Shown here one piece after another: positions 1 through 8,898 of a stretch of 42,425 nucleotides of DNA. Source of the DNA: DASQHM01 sp035632095. Its GTDB lineage: Bacteria; Pseudomonadota; Alphaproteobacteria; Ferrovibrionales; Ferrovibrionaceae. A model generated the notes under the pieces. It did no database searches. It was not told the origin of the DNA and saw only the letters and a list, made by a program, of their open reading frames with translations. How positions within the stretch are numbered: the first letter of the stretch is position 1; each line of letters begins with the position of its first letter. A program made the translations under genes and the position numbers. Where the stretch lies: contig DASQHM010000118.1 in assembly GCA_035632095.1 (NCBI GenBank), positions 1 through 42,425 on the forward strand, read 5' to 3'.

Positions 1-2559
1 ATCGCCAATGCCCTCAAAGGTGCCAAGCACCTCTACCTTGCGACCGACCCAGACCGCGAAGGCGAAGCCATTTCCTGGCACGTGCTCCAGGCTCTGGACG
101 AGCGGCGCGCCACCAAGGGCGTGGAGGTCAAGCGGGTCGTCTTCAACGAGATCACCAAGGGCGCCGTGCTTGACGCCATGCGCCACCCGCGCGACTTGGA
201 CATGGACCTGGTCAATGCCCAGCAGGCGCGGCGCGCGCTCGACTACTTGGTGGGCTTTACGCTGTCGCCGGTCCTCTGGCGAAAATTGCCGGGCGCGCGC
301 TCGGCCGGCCGCGTGCAATCGGTCGCGCTCAGGCTCATCTGCGAGCGCGAAATCGAAATCGAAGCCTTCAAGCCGCAGGAATATTGGTCGGTCGAGGCCG
401 ATTTCCTGACGCCGGAAGGCGGGCGCTTCACGGCGCGGCTGGTATCGGCCGACGGGCGCAAGCTCGACAAGTTCGACTTGAACAACGAAGCCGCCGCGCG
501 GGCCGTCGCCTCCCGCATCGAGGCCGGCGCGTTCAAGGTGACCGACGTCGCGACCAAGCCGACGCGGCGCAACCCCTTCCCGCCCTTCACCACCTCGACC
601 TTGCAGCAGGAAGCTTCGCGCAAACTCGGTTTCTCCGCTAAGCACACCATGCAGATCGCGCAGCGGCTCTATGAAGGTGTCGACATCGGCGGCGAGACGG
701 TCGGCCTCATTACGTATATGCGAACCGACGGCGTGCAGCTCGCCGCGGAAGCCTTGCAGTCGGCGCGGCGCGTGATCTCTCAGGATTTCGGCGACGACTA
801 TCTGCCGGAGGGTCCGCGCCAGTACAAGACCAAGCAGAAGAATGCCCAGGAAGCGCATGAAGCCATCCGTCCAACGGATCTCACGCGCCGCCCGGAGCGC
901 ATCTCCCGTCATCTCGACGAGGCTCATCGCAAACTTTACGAGCTGATCTGGAAGCGCACCGTGGCGAGCCAAATGGAAGCGGCGCGCCTCGAGCGCACCA
1001 CCGTCGAAATCGCCTCGGAAAAAGGCGATCTCGGCCTGCGGGCGACGGGAACCGTCGTGCAGTTCCCTGGCTTCCTTCGTCTCTATGAAGAAGGCCACGA
1101 CGACAAGGCCCGCAACGGCGGCGACGAGGAGGCGGAAGACGATCGCCGTCTGCCGAAAGTCGCGGCCGGCGACGTCTTGACCCGCGAGCAGGTGCGGCCC
1201 GAGCAGCATTTCACCGAACCGCCGCCGCGCTACTCGGAGGCCACTCTGGTCAAGCGGCTGGAGGAACTCGGCATCGGCCGCCCCAGCACCTACGCCAGCA
1301 TCATCTCCGTACTGCAGGAACGTGGCTACGCGCGCATAGAATCGCGGCGCTTCATCCCCGAAGACAAGGGCCGGCTGGTCACCGCGTTTCTGACCGGCTT
1401 CTTCGAGCACTTCTTCGATTACGGCTTTACCGCCGACCTGGAAGAGCGCCTCGACGAAATCACCGAGCATCAGATCGACTGGAAGCAGGTGCTGCGCGAC
1501 TTCTGGCTGCAATTCAGCCGCGCCGCCGAAGCCAAGGGCGTCCCGCCTTCGGTGCTGCTTTCGGTCAAGCAGGCATACGAAAATCTCGACAAGCTGATCG
1601 GCTCGCGCTCCGAGGTCATCGACTTCGTCGATCAGGCGCTCGGTCCGCACTTCTTCCCGATCAACGGCGACGGCTACGACCCCCGCGTCTGTCCGACCTG
1701 CAAGACCGGACGGCTCGGCATCAAGTTCGGCCGCAACGGCGCCTTCATCGGCTGCAGCAACTATCCCGAATGCCGCCACACCCGGCCGCTTGCCGTGGCC
1801 AACGGCGAGAACGGCACCTCGCCCGTCGACGAAGGCCCGAAGCTGCTCGGCCACCATCCGGAGACCGGCGAACCGGTGACGCTCCGCCGCGGCCCGTTCG
1901 GTCTCTATCTCCAGCTTGGCGAGGCAAAGGACAAGGAGAAGCCGAAGCGCTGCTCGCTGCCCAAGGCCATCGCGGCGGAGAGCGTGACGCTCGAGATCGC
2001 CCTGAAGCTCTTGTCGTTGCCGCGCGTCGTCGGCGATCATCCGGAGACAGGCAAACCGATCACCGCCGGCCTCGGCCGGTTCGGACCTTACGTCGAGCAC
2101 GAGAAAATGTACGCGCGGCTGGCCTCGGCCGAAGAGGCGATGGACGTCGGCCTCAATCGCGCCGTCACCTTGATCGCCGAGAAGAAGGCGAAAGGCGCAG
2201 GCCGCCGGCGCGGGCCGGAGCCGCTGCGCACGCTCGGCAACCACCCCGAGGACGGCCAGCCGATCCAAGTCATGGCCGGACGATATGGGCCTTACGTCAG
2301 CCACGCCGGCGTGAACGCCACCATTCCGCAAAGCGACGCGCCCGATACGATCACCATCGAGAGCGCCGTCGAGCTGTTGCGCGAGCGGCTGGCGCGCGGC
2401 GCGGTCAAGCGTGCGCCGAAGCGCGCGCCGAAGTCCCCCGCGGAACCGAAGGCGGCCGCCAAGGTCGCGAAATTGCCCAAAGCGCCGAAAGCGCCAAAGG
2501 CGCCCAAGGAAAAAGCGGCGCCCAAGCCGCGCAAGGCGGCGGGCGCAGGCCGGGCGTGA
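1..2559 (+). CDS. topA: DNA topoisomerase I, 5'-truncated by the window
   Basis: Type IA topoisomerase that relaxes negative supercoils by cutting one strand through a tyrosine. The frame is open from base 1, so the N-terminus lies outside the window. The visible part begins inside the TOPRIM domain with the acidic motif DPDREGEA at about bases 46-69. The active-site tyrosine lies in ITYMRTDG near bases 709-732. A single four-cysteine zinc finger (CPTC...CSNYPEC) lies near 1690-1775. Three Toprim C-terminal repeats follow, each carrying a G-x-HPE-x-G signature (about 1849, 2032 and 2239). The end is a Lys/Ala/Pro-rich basic tail, common in alphaproteobacterial TopA and probably DNA- or RNA-polymerase-binding. 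The stop overlaps the GTG start of rnr, so the two are probably translationally coupled. Confidence 0.97.
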   Translation: MANALKGAKHLYLATDPDREGEAISWHVLQALDERRATKGVEVKRVVFNEITKGAVLDAMRHPRDLDMDLVNAQQARRALDYLVGFTLSPVLWRKLPGARSAGRVQSVALRLICEREIEIEAFKPQEYWSVEADFLTPEGGRFTARLVSADGRKLDKFDLNNEAAARAVASRIEAGAFKVTDVATKPTRRNPFPPFTTSTLQQEASRKLGFSAKHTMQIAQRLYEGVDIGGETVGLITYMRTDGVQLAAEALQSARRVISQDFGDDYLPEGPRQYKTKQKNAQEAHEAIRPTDLTRRPERISRHLDEAHRKLYELIWKRTVASQMEAARLERTTVEIASEKGDLGLRATGTVVQFPGFLRLYEEGHDDKARNGGDEEAEDDRRLPKVAAGDVLTREQVRPEQHFTEPPPRYSEATLVKRLEELGIGRPSTYASIISVLQERGYARIESRRFIPEDKGRLVTAFLTGFFEHFFDYGFTADLEERLDEITEHQIDWKQVLRDFWLQFSRAAEAKGVPPSVLLSVKQAYENLDKLIGSRSEVIDFVDQALGPHFFPINGDGYDPRVCPTCKTGRLGIKFGRNGAFIGCSNYPECRHTRPLAVANGENGTSPVDEGPKLLGHHPETGEPVTLRRGPFGLYLQLGEAKDKEKPKRCSLPKAIAAESVTLEIALKLLSLPRVVGDHPETGKPITAGLGRFGPYVEHEKMYARLASAEEAMDVGLNRAVTLIAEKKAKGAGRRRGPEPLRTLGNHPEDGQPIQVMAGRYGPYVSHAGVNATIPQSDAPDTITIESAVELLRERLARGAVKRAPKRAPKSPAEPKAAAKVAKLPKAPKAPKAPKEKAAPKPRKAAGAGRA

Positions 2560-4796
2560 GCGAACGGAGCGGCCGGCGGACGCCGCTGCCGAGCAAGCAA
2601 CAACTCGTCGAGTTCGTGCGCGCCAACCCGGGCAAGGTCGGCAAGCGGGAAATCGCGCGCGCATTCCATATATCCGGCGCCGACCGGCTGTGGCTCAAGA
2701 GCGTATTGAAGGAGCTATCCAACGCCGGCGACATCGCGCTCGGCCATCGGCGCCAACTTACGCCGGGCGACACGCTGCCCGAAGTCGCCCTGCTCGACAT
2801 CACCGGCACCGACATGGACGGCGAGCTGCTGGCCGGCCCGGCGGAATGGAAGAGCGACGGCGCGCCGCCGCGCGTCATCATGGCGCCGGCGGGACGCGAT
2901 CAGCCGGCGCTCGGCATTGGCGATCGAGTGCTGGCGCGCGTCACGCCCCTGGGCCCGAAGCTCTACGAAGGCAGGCTGATCCGCCGCTTGCAGGCGGCGC
3001 CGGACGAAATCGTCGGCGTCTACCGGCAATCGCCGCGCGGCGAAGGCCGCATCCAGCCGGCCGACAAGCGCGCGCGCCACGAGTTCGCCGTGCGGCGCGA
3101 GCACTCGGCGGGCGCACTCTCGGGCGAAGTGGTGCTGGCGGAAACCTTGGCCGGGCGCATGCACGGTCTTCGATACGCAAAAGTCAAGGAACGCCTCGGT
3201 CGCATCGGCGAGCCGCGGTCCCTCAGCTTGATGGCGGTGCACCGCCACGAAATTCCGACACGCTTCAGCGACGCGGCTCTCGAAGAAGCGGAGGCGGCGC
3301 GTCCGGCGAAACTCGCCAAGCGCGACGACCTCGGCGGCCTGCCGCTCGTCTGCATCGATCCGGAAGACGCGCGCGATCACGACGACGCGGTCTTCGCCGA
3401 GCCCGACGCGGATGCGAAGAACGTGGGCGGCTGGCATGTCGTCGTCGCTATCGCCGATGTCTCCTGGTATGTGCGGCCTGGCAGCGGGCTCGATCGCGAT
3501 GCGCGGCTGCGCGGCAACTCGGTTTACTTTCCGGATCGCGTGGTGCCCATGTTGCCGGAAGCGCTCTCCGCCGATTTGTGCTCGCTGGTCGAAGGCGAGC
3601 CGCGCGCCTGCCTCGCCGCGCATATGTGGTTCGACGCGGACGGCAACAAGCTCCGCCACCGTTTCGTGCGCGGCCTGATGCGAAGCCGCGCCACCCTCAC
3701 CTACGCGCAAGCGCAGGACGCCCACGACGGACGGCACGACGCCGCAACGCGACCGCTCATGGACACGGTCATTAAGCCGCTCTACGGCGCGTATCGGGCC
3801 ATGCAGAAGGCGCGCGACAAGCGCCAGCCGCTCGCCATCGACTTGCCGGAGCGCAAGGTCCTGCTCGGTGAGGACGGCTACATTCGCGCCGTCGTGCCGC
3901 GCGAACGTTTCGACAGCCACCGGCTGATCGAGGAGTTCATGATCCAGGCGAACGTGGCGGCGGCGGAGACCCTCGAGGCCATGCGCCAGCCCTGCATGTA
4001 CCGCGTGCACGAGGAGCCCGCTGTAGATCGTGTGGAAGCGCTCCGTACGTTTCTGGAGACCCTCGACCTGAGACTTGCAAAGGGTCAGCGGCTCACGGCC
4101 GCGCAGTTCAATCGCGTGCTGGCGCGGGTCGCCGGCACGCCGCATGAGCACCTGGTCAACGAGGTCGTGCTGCGCGCCCAGGCGCAAGCCGTCTACAGCC
4201 CGGAAAACATCGGCCATTTCGGCCTGCATCTGCGGCGTTACGCGCATTTCACCTCGCCGATCCGCCGCTACGCCGATCTGCTGGTGCATCGCGCACTGGT
4301 CACCGGCGGGCGCCTCGGCGAAGGCGGCTTGTCGCAGTTCGACGTGGAAAACTTCGAGGCCACGGCCGAAATCATTTCGGCAACGGAGCGGCGCGCCATG
4401 ACAGCCGAACGCGAAGCGCTCGACCGCTTCACCGCCGCCTTCATGTCGTCGCGCATCGGTGCCGAATTCGGCGGACGGATATCGGGCGTGACGCGCTTCG
4501 GCCTATTCGTGAAGCTGGACGAAACCGGAGCCGACGGCCTCATTCCGATCTCGACCCTCGGCACGGAATTCTTCGAGCACGACGAAAAGCGTCACGCGCT
4601 GGTCGGAAAGCGCAGCGGCACGACTTATCAGCTCGGGCAACGGCTGGAGGTGCGCTTAAGCGAGGCCGATCCGGTCACGGGCGGACTGAAATTCGATCTG
4701 ATCGGCGGGGGTGGCGCTTCGCGAAAGCGGGCGGGCGCGATTTCAGGCAGCCGCGGCAAGAAACCTAGAAATGGTAGCCGAGGGTCACGCCGGTAA
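2556..4796 (+). CDS. rnr: Ribonuclease R (RNB-family 3'-5' exoribonuclease)
   Basis: Processive 3'-5' exoribonuclease that degrades structured RNA. The predicted protein is 746 aa, normal for RNase R. A winged-helix-like N-terminus precedes cold-shock-type OB domains. The catalytic RNB domain carries the metal-binding motif C-I-D-P-E-D-A-R-D-H-D-D at residues 266-277. A C-terminal S1 domain (G-x-ISGVTRFGLFV) is followed by a basic Arg/Lys/Gly tail. The GTG start at 2556 overlaps the topA stop in a GTGA arrangement. The frame stays open far upstream, but that part is the shadow of topA, and homology begins just after this GTG. The last 32 bases overlap the 3' end of a gene on the other strand. 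Confidence 0.96.
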   Translation: MSERSGRRTPLPSKQQLVEFVRANPGKVGKREIARAFHISGADRLWLKSVLKELSNAGDIALGHRRQLTPGDTLPEVALLDITGTDMDGELLAGPAEWKSDGAPPRVIMAPAGRDQPALGIGDRVLARVTPLGPKLYEGRLIRRLQAAPDEIVGVYRQSPRGEGRIQPADKRARHEFAVRREHSAGALSGEVVLAETLAGRMHGLRYAKVKERLGRIGEPRSLSLMAVHRHEIPTRFSDAALEEAEAARPAKLAKRDDLGGLPLVCIDPEDARDHDDAVFAEPDADAKNVGGWHVVVAIADVSWYVRPGSGLDRDARLRGNSVYFPDRVVPMLPEALSADLCSLVEGEPRACLAAHMWFDADGNKLRHRFVRGLMRSRATLTYAQAQDAHDGRHDAATRPLMDTVIKPLYGAYRAMQKARDKRQPLAIDLPERKVLLGEDGYIRAVVPRERFDSHRLIEEFMIQANVAAAETLEAMRQPCMYRVHEEPAVDRVEALRTFLETLDLRLAKGQRLTAAQFNRVLARVAGTPHEHLVNEVVLRAQAQAVYSPENIGHFGLHLRRYAHFTSPIRRYADLLVHRALVTGGRLGEGGLSQFDVENFEATAEIISATERRAMTAEREALDRFTAAFMSSRIGAEFGGRISGVTRFGLFVKLDETGADGLIPISTLGTEFFEHDEKRHALVGKRSGTTYQLGQRLEVRLSEADPVTGGLKFDLIGGGGASRKRAGAISGSRGKKPRNGSRGSRR

Positions 4797-5583
4797 AGTA
4801 CTGCGTCACGCCGCTTTGGCCCTCGCCATCGCCGCCGGCCCCGGGCTCGGTCACAAGCTGGCGCGCGCCGGCAAATCCGGTCAGGTTCCAGCCTTCGAGA
4901 ATGCGCCAGTTGACCGAGGCGCTGGCGCTCAGATCGTGCAGCGACGTCGCCGAGTTGGCCCCGCGCGCGGCCGACGATTGGCTGCCCAAGGGACCGATGC
5001 CGTTCATTCCGCCGAGCGTGACGCGCGGCCCGATGGTCAGGCTGACGTCCGAGGCGAGTTTCGCGCCGTAACCGAACGCGAGCTCGAGCTGCGTGCCGCC
5101 GCGTTGGTTGGAGAGGTCTTGACGCGCATCCGCCGACAAGCGCCAGCGGTCATAACTGTATTCGGCAAAGGCGCCGACTTCGCCGCTCGCCGTGTTCCAG
5201 CCCAGGGCTTTGCCGAGCATGAAGGTGCCGGATGATCCGCCAAGTGCGGCTCCAGGCGCGGCACCCGCCAAAGTTCCGATGCGAAGGCCGTTATGCTGAT
5301 AGAGGTCGACGCCGACGTCTTCACGGCCGCTGAACAGGTTTCTCTCCGCCCCGAGGGCATCCTGGCGCCGATCTTCGGGCGGCGCGATATTCGGCGTCAC
5401 CGATCCGGAGACCGACGCCGCATCGGCGGCGCCCGACAACCGCACCGAATGGCCGGCGGGCGATTGATCGAGCGACGTGCCGACACTCTGCGCCCAAGCG
5501 CTAGCCGCTGCCGTCAAAGCCAGGGCGACACCAAGCAGAGTTCGCACGATGATTGATCGAGGCAACATGAATTTCGACCACAT
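4765..5583 (-). CDS. Exported beta-barrel-like outer-membrane protein, function unknown
   Basis: 272 aa. The N-terminus is a clear Sec signal peptide: basic residues, a hydrophobic run of about 16 residues and cleavage probably after A-S-A-W-A. The remainder is rich in alternating polar/aromatic stretches, Gly and Ser, and ends ...TLGYHF. A terminal Phe preceded by alternating hydrophobics is the usual last strand of outer-membrane beta-barrels. Segments such as GAFAEYSYDRWRLSAD and LELAFGYGAKL look like amphipathic strands. I do not recognise a family with certainty. The 3' end overlaps rnr by 32 bp in convergent orientation. No Shine-Dalgarno is evident at either ATG (5583 or 5568); the first is used because it gives the fuller signal peptide. 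Confidence 0.75.
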   Translation of the reverse strand: MWSKFMLPRSIIVRTLLGVALALTAAASAWAQSVGTSLDQSPAGHSVRLSGAADAASVSGSVTPNIAPPEDRRQDALGAERNLFSGREDVGVDLYQHNGLRIGTLAGAAPGAALGGSSGTFMLGKALGWNTASGEVGAFAEYSYDRWRLSADARQDLSNQRGGTQLELAFGYGAKLASDVSLTIGPRVTLGGMNGIGPLGSQSSAARGANSATSLHDLSASASVNWRILEGWNLTGFAGARQLVTEPGAGGDGEGQSGVTQYFTGVTLGYHF

Positions 5584-5818
5584 GGCGGGAAGAAAACCGC
5601 CGATTTCGAAGGCGCCGCGGAAAACGAGAAACTCTAGGCGCGTGGGGCTAAAATATCAAGTCGGAATAACGGTTAACGGCCATTTCCGCAGAGTTTATGG
5701 AGGTTTATCCAGAGTCTGGCAGCGAGACTCGCGGAGCTGACTTGCGTGCCGTCCCGTTGCACAGCCGCGCCGCCCGGTTCAGGCTCCGCCCGCGAGCGAA
5801 ACCTCGAAGCAAAGCTCC

Positions 5819-6283
5819 ATGCCGGTCACATACGCGACGCCCCCGCCCGGGGCTGAATTCGATGTCGAGCGGCCACTCGGCCAGGCCATGCGCCGAGGCT
5901 TCGCTTGCCGTTGCCCGCGCTGCGGTGTGGGCCAAATTTTCGACGGCTATGTGAAGGTGAACCCGACCTGCGCATCGTGCGGGCTCGAATTGCACTTCCA
6001 GCGCGCCGACGACGCGCCGCCCTATTTCACCATTGTGATCGTCGGCCACATCGTGGTGCCGGGAATGTTGCTGTTGGAGCAGCATTCCCATCCGCCCGCG
6101 TGGGTGCATTACATCCTCTGGCTGCCGCTCGCCCTGGTGCTAAGCTTGGTGCTGCTGCCGCGGATCAAGGGCGCTTTGATCGGATTTCAATGGGCGCGGC
6201 GCATGCACGGCTTTGGGATGGCTGAAGCGGGCGACGACGTTCCTGCGGCAACTGGACTTCGCGCACCGCCGGGTGCACCCTAG
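5819..6283 (+). CDS. DUF983 family zinc-ribbon membrane protein
   Basis: 154 aa. The N-terminal half carries a zinc ribbon, C-R-C-P-R-C-G followed by C-A-S-C-G about 23 residues later. Two hydrophobic helices follow, at about residues 70-86 and 98-117, then a short tail. This layout is the DUF983 family, small inner-membrane proteins of unknown function common in alphaproteobacteria. The position after rnr and before Nudix genes and rpmG is the usual neighbourhood of this family. The 235 bp upstream separates it from the divergent beta-barrel gene and includes an AT-rich patch around 5640-5710 that may hold promoters for both, although I cannot define hexamers with confidence. Confidence 0.85.
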   Translation: MPVTYATPPPGAEFDVERPLGQAMRRGFACRCPRCGVGQIFDGYVKVNPTCASCGLELHFQRADDAPPYFTIVIVGHIVVPGMLLLEQHSHPPAWVHYILWLPLALVLSLVLLPRIKGALIGFQWARRMHGFGMAEAGDDVPAATGLRAPPGAP

Positions 6284-6318
6284 CGCCCTTTTTGCAAGAT
6301 AACGACCCGACGCTTTCC

Positions 6319-7002
6319 ATGAACGAATCCGTCTTCAAGGGACCTGCGGTGCGGCCGCGGGACGCCGCCACGCTGATCCTGTATCGCAAGAGCCGGGAAG
6401 CGGTCGAAATTCTCATGGGCGAACGCCACGGCGGTCACTCGTTCATGCCGAACCGCTACGTATTCCCGGGCGGGCGGGTGGATGTGAGCGATTGGCGGGT
6501 CCGCGCGGCCGGCGAGTTGCGCCCCGCCGTCGCCCGGCGCCTCGCCGTTGCGGCGACGCCGACGCGCGCCCGCGCTCTTGCCGCGGCGGCGATCCGGGAA
6601 ACCTTCGAGGAAACCGGTCTCGTTGTCGGCCGCAGCGATCCGCGCCCGCATCTTGCCGTGCCGGAAAACTGGCGCGCCTTTTTTTCCATGGGCTATGCCC
6701 CGGCCCTCGACGTGCTCGACTATGCGGTTCGCGCGGTGACGCCGCCGTATCGGCCGAAGCGATTCAACGCGCGGTTCTTCGTCGCCGATGCCGGTCATGC
6801 CGAAGGCACGCTCAAGGGCAGCGGCGAATTGCTCGATTTGCGCTGGATCCCGGTGGCCGATGCGCTGAAGCTGGAATTGCCGAGCATCACGGCCGTGGTC
6901 CTGCAACAGATCGCGACCCTCATCGACCGCCGACCCGGCGAAGACCGGCCGGTGAAGCTCTACCGCTATTTGCGCGGCAAACATACATACGGCGAAGAGT
7001 AG
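6319..7002 (+). CDS. Nudix hydrolase with interrupted Nudix box (first of two)
   Basis: 227 aa from the ATG at 6319. A TTG 27 bp upstream could also start the frame, but no Shine-Dalgarno supports either. The Nudix helix residues R-E-T-F-E-E-T-G-L are present. They lie 42 residues after the Gly of F-P-G-G-R rather than the canonical 15, so about 27 extra residues split the box. Similar interruption is known in the NUDT19/NUDT7-like branch, several of which hydrolyse CoA derivatives; that substrate is inference here. The next gene is a paralogue with the same spacing, indicating tandem duplication. The two are separated by only 6 bp and are probably cotranscribed. Confidence 0.88.
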   Translation: MNESVFKGPAVRPRDAATLILYRKSREAVEILMGERHGGHSFMPNRYVFPGGRVDVSDWRVRAAGELRPAVARRLAVAATPTRARALAAAAIRETFEETGLVVGRSDPRPHLAVPENWRAFFSMGYAPALDVLDYAVRAVTPPYRPKRFNARFFVADAGHAEGTLKGSGELLDLRWIPVADALKLELPSITAVVLQQIATLIDRRPGEDRPVKLYRYLRGKHTYGEE

Positions 7003-7008
7003 GCATCG

Positions 7009-7650
7009 ATGGGCGCAGACTCGCAGGCAGCACGGCCGCGTCCCGCCCGCCCGCGCGACGCCGCGAGTCTCATTCTGTTCCGGCGCACCGCGGGCGGCAT
7101 AGACGTGCTGATGGGGCGCCGCGCGAAGAAGCATAAGTTCCTGCCCGACGTCTATGCGTTTCCCGGTGGCCGTCTCGATGCCGCGGATTTGTTGGCGCGT
7201 CCCTCGCGCCCGCTTCGGGCCGACGTGGTGCGGCGAATGACCGACCATTGTTCGGCTTTGCGCGCCCAGGCGCTGGCTATCGCTGCCGTGCGCGAGGCGC
7301 ATGAGGAGACCGGCCTCATGCTCGGCGAAACGCGGGACGGAGCGCTTCTCCCCGACCTCGCCGCGCTCGACTATTTGGCGCGAGCGATCACGCCGAGCCA
7401 AAGCCCGATCCGCTTCCATGCGCGATTCTTCTTCGCCGATGCATCCGCTGCCCGAGGCCGGCTCGGCGGCAGCGGCGAGTTGATCGACCTCGACTGGCGG
7501 CCCACCAGCGAGGCCTTGCGGCTGCCGCTGGCGGACGTCACCGAGTTCATCCTGGCGGAAATCGGCCGTCGGCTCGGCGAGGGCGGCGCGAACATGCCTG
7601 CGGCACTCTGGGGCCACGTGAACGGCCGGCCGCGCGTGCGCCGTGGCTGA
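7009..7650 (+). CDS. Nudix hydrolase with interrupted Nudix box (second of two)
   Basis: 213 aa. The catalytic R-E-A-H-E-E-T-G-L helix sits 42 residues after the F-P-G-G glycine, the same non-canonical spacing as in the preceding gene. Both proteins share R-P-R-D-A-A near the N-terminus and a G-S-G-E-L-[IL]-D-L motif near the C-terminus. It is a diverged tandem paralogue, so the substrates may differ. The ATG follows the previous stop by 6 bases and overlaps nothing. Its own stop overlaps the GTG of the MFS gene by 8 bp. The Nudix fold predicts hydrolysis of a nucleoside diphosphate linked to another moiety; the actual substrate cannot be read from the sequence. Confidence 0.88.
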   Translation: MGADSQAARPRPARPRDAASLILFRRTAGGIDVLMGRRAKKHKFLPDVYAFPGGRLDAADLLARPSRPLRADVVRRMTDHCSALRAQALAIAAVREAHEETGLMLGETRDGALLPDLAALDYLARAITPSQSPIRFHARFFFADASAARGRLGGSGELIDLDWRPTSEALRLPLADVTEFILAEIGRRLGEGGANMPAALWGHVNGRPRVRRG

Positions 7651-8809
7651 CGCGGCGCTCAGCGCCGGCGACCGGCGATGGAGCCTGGCGGCGGTGATCG
7701 CCGCCATCGCCGTCTTCGGCCTCGGCATCGGACTGACCGCGCCGCTCCTGTCGCTACACCTGGAGGCGCACGGCACGGATGCAACGCTGAACGGATTGAA
7801 CGCGGCCGTCACGTTCGTCGGGGTGATCATCGGCGCCCAACTGACACCCTGGTGGGTTCGCCGCCTGGGCCTTAGGCGCTTTATGCTCGCCTGCCTCGCC
7901 ATCGATGCCTGCCAGTTCTTCCTGTTGAAGATTTTCGACGACGTCTACGTCTGGTTCCCGCTCCGGCTGATGCTCGGCATAGTCGGTTCGAGCCTGTTCA
8001 CGGCGTCGGAAGCCTGGATCAGCGCCATCGCAGGCGACGAAACGCGCGGGCGCGTCATCGGGATATACGCCGCCGTCCTGTCGGCTGGCTTCGCCGTCGG
8101 ACCGTTGCTGTTGTCGCTCACCGGCATCGAGGGCTGGGCGCCGTATATTCTGAACGCGGTCATTTCCGGGATTGCGGCCATACCGGTGCTTCGCGCCGGC
8201 GGATTGGCGCCGACCTTCGAAGCCGCCACGCGGTTCGGCACGGTGACGTTTATTCGGCGAGCGCCGCTGATCGCTTTCGCGGTGGCGCTGTTCGGCGTCT
8301 TCGAAACCGCAACCCTGTCGCTGATGCCGGTTTGGGGCGTGCGCGTCGGTTTGAGCCAGTCGCTGGCGGCCGCATCGGTTACCGCGGTCTATTTCGGCGC
8401 GATCGCGCTGCAGGTGCCGATCGGCTGGCTCTCGGACCATGTTCGGCGCATCAAAGTGCTGCAGATTTGCGCGGGCGTTTCCGTGATCGGCGGAGCGCTC
8501 TTGCCGGCCCTCGGCGGACGGCCCGCGGCGATCATGGCCGTGCTGTTCATTTGGGGCGGCATCACCAACGGCATCTACGCCATTTCGCTTTCCATGGTCG
8601 GCGATCGATTTCGCGGCCCCGACCTGGTGGCGGCCAATGCCGCCTTGATCGTCACCTACGGCTTCGGCTCGCTCGTCGGACCGGCGCTCGGCGGGGTGGC
8701 CATGGACTTGTGGAACCCGCACGGCATGACGGCGGCGATCGCCTTGGTCTTCGCCCTGTTCCTCGCCGCTTCGGTGTTCGTCGCGCGCCGGAAAGATGCA
8801 GCGCCATGA
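7643..8809 (+). CDS. Major facilitator superfamily transporter
   Basis: 388 aa with about 12 hydrophobic segments, typical of MFS permeases. The family's loop signature between helices 2 and 3 is present in diverged form (W-W-V-R-R-L-G-L-R-R). A helix-5 stretch G-F-A-V-G-P-L-L resembles motif C, which is often seen in drug/H+ antiporters. The substrate cannot be assigned. The GTG start at 7643 overlaps the second Nudix gene by 8 bp, so translation is probably coupled. The gene ends 89 bp before rpmG, which has its own promoter-like sequence in that gap. Confidence 0.9.
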   Translation: MADAALSAGDRRWSLAAVIAAIAVFGLGIGLTAPLLSLHLEAHGTDATLNGLNAAVTFVGVIIGAQLTPWWVRRLGLRRFMLACLAIDACQFFLLKIFDDVYVWFPLRLMLGIVGSSLFTASEAWISAIAGDETRGRVIGIYAAVLSAGFAVGPLLLSLTGIEGWAPYILNAVISGIAAIPVLRAGGLAPTFEAATRFGTVTFIRRAPLIAFAVALFGVFETATLSLMPVWGVRVGLSQSLAAASVTAVYFGAIALQVPIGWLSDHVRRIKVLQICAGVSVIGGALLPALGGRPAAIMAVLFIWGGITNGIYAISLSMVGDRFRGPDLVAANAALIVTYGFGSLVGPALGGVAMDLWNPHGMTAAIALVFALFLAASVFVARRKDAAP

Positions 8810-8825
8810 AGCGGCGCCGCGCCTC

Positions 8826-8853
8826 TTGACAGCCGTCGCCGCCCGGCTATGTT
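8826..8853 (+). promoter_or_regulatory. Predicted sigma-70-type promoter of rpmG
   Basis: TTGACA at 8826-8831 and CTATGTT at 8847-8853 (hexamer TATGTT 8848-8853) are separated by 16 bp. The -35 is a perfect consensus, and the -10 fits the alphaproteobacterial CTATnTT pattern. It lies 46 bp upstream of the rpmG ATG, leaving a leader of about 40 nt that contains AAGGAG. The element sits outside any coding region. Confidence 0.65.
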
Positions 8854-8898
8854 CGCCGCCTCACGCCGCCGCGTTTCGGGATTCAAGGAGCCTCGGTC

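Noticed and set aside
2715..4289. Long open frame (524 codons) on the minus strand
   Set aside because: It lies wholly antisense to rnr, whose RNB and S1 motifs are unmistakable. The product is Arg/His/Val-rich without any family signal, as expected from codon bias in GC-rich DNA.
6292..6318. TTG start 27 bp upstream of the first Nudix ATG
   Set aside because: It has no Shine-Dalgarno, and the added nine residues show no family resemblance. The ATG at 6319 is preferred.
6280..7902. Long open frame (540 codons) on the minus strand
   Set aside because: Antisense to both Nudix genes and part of the MFS gene, with no recognisable domain.
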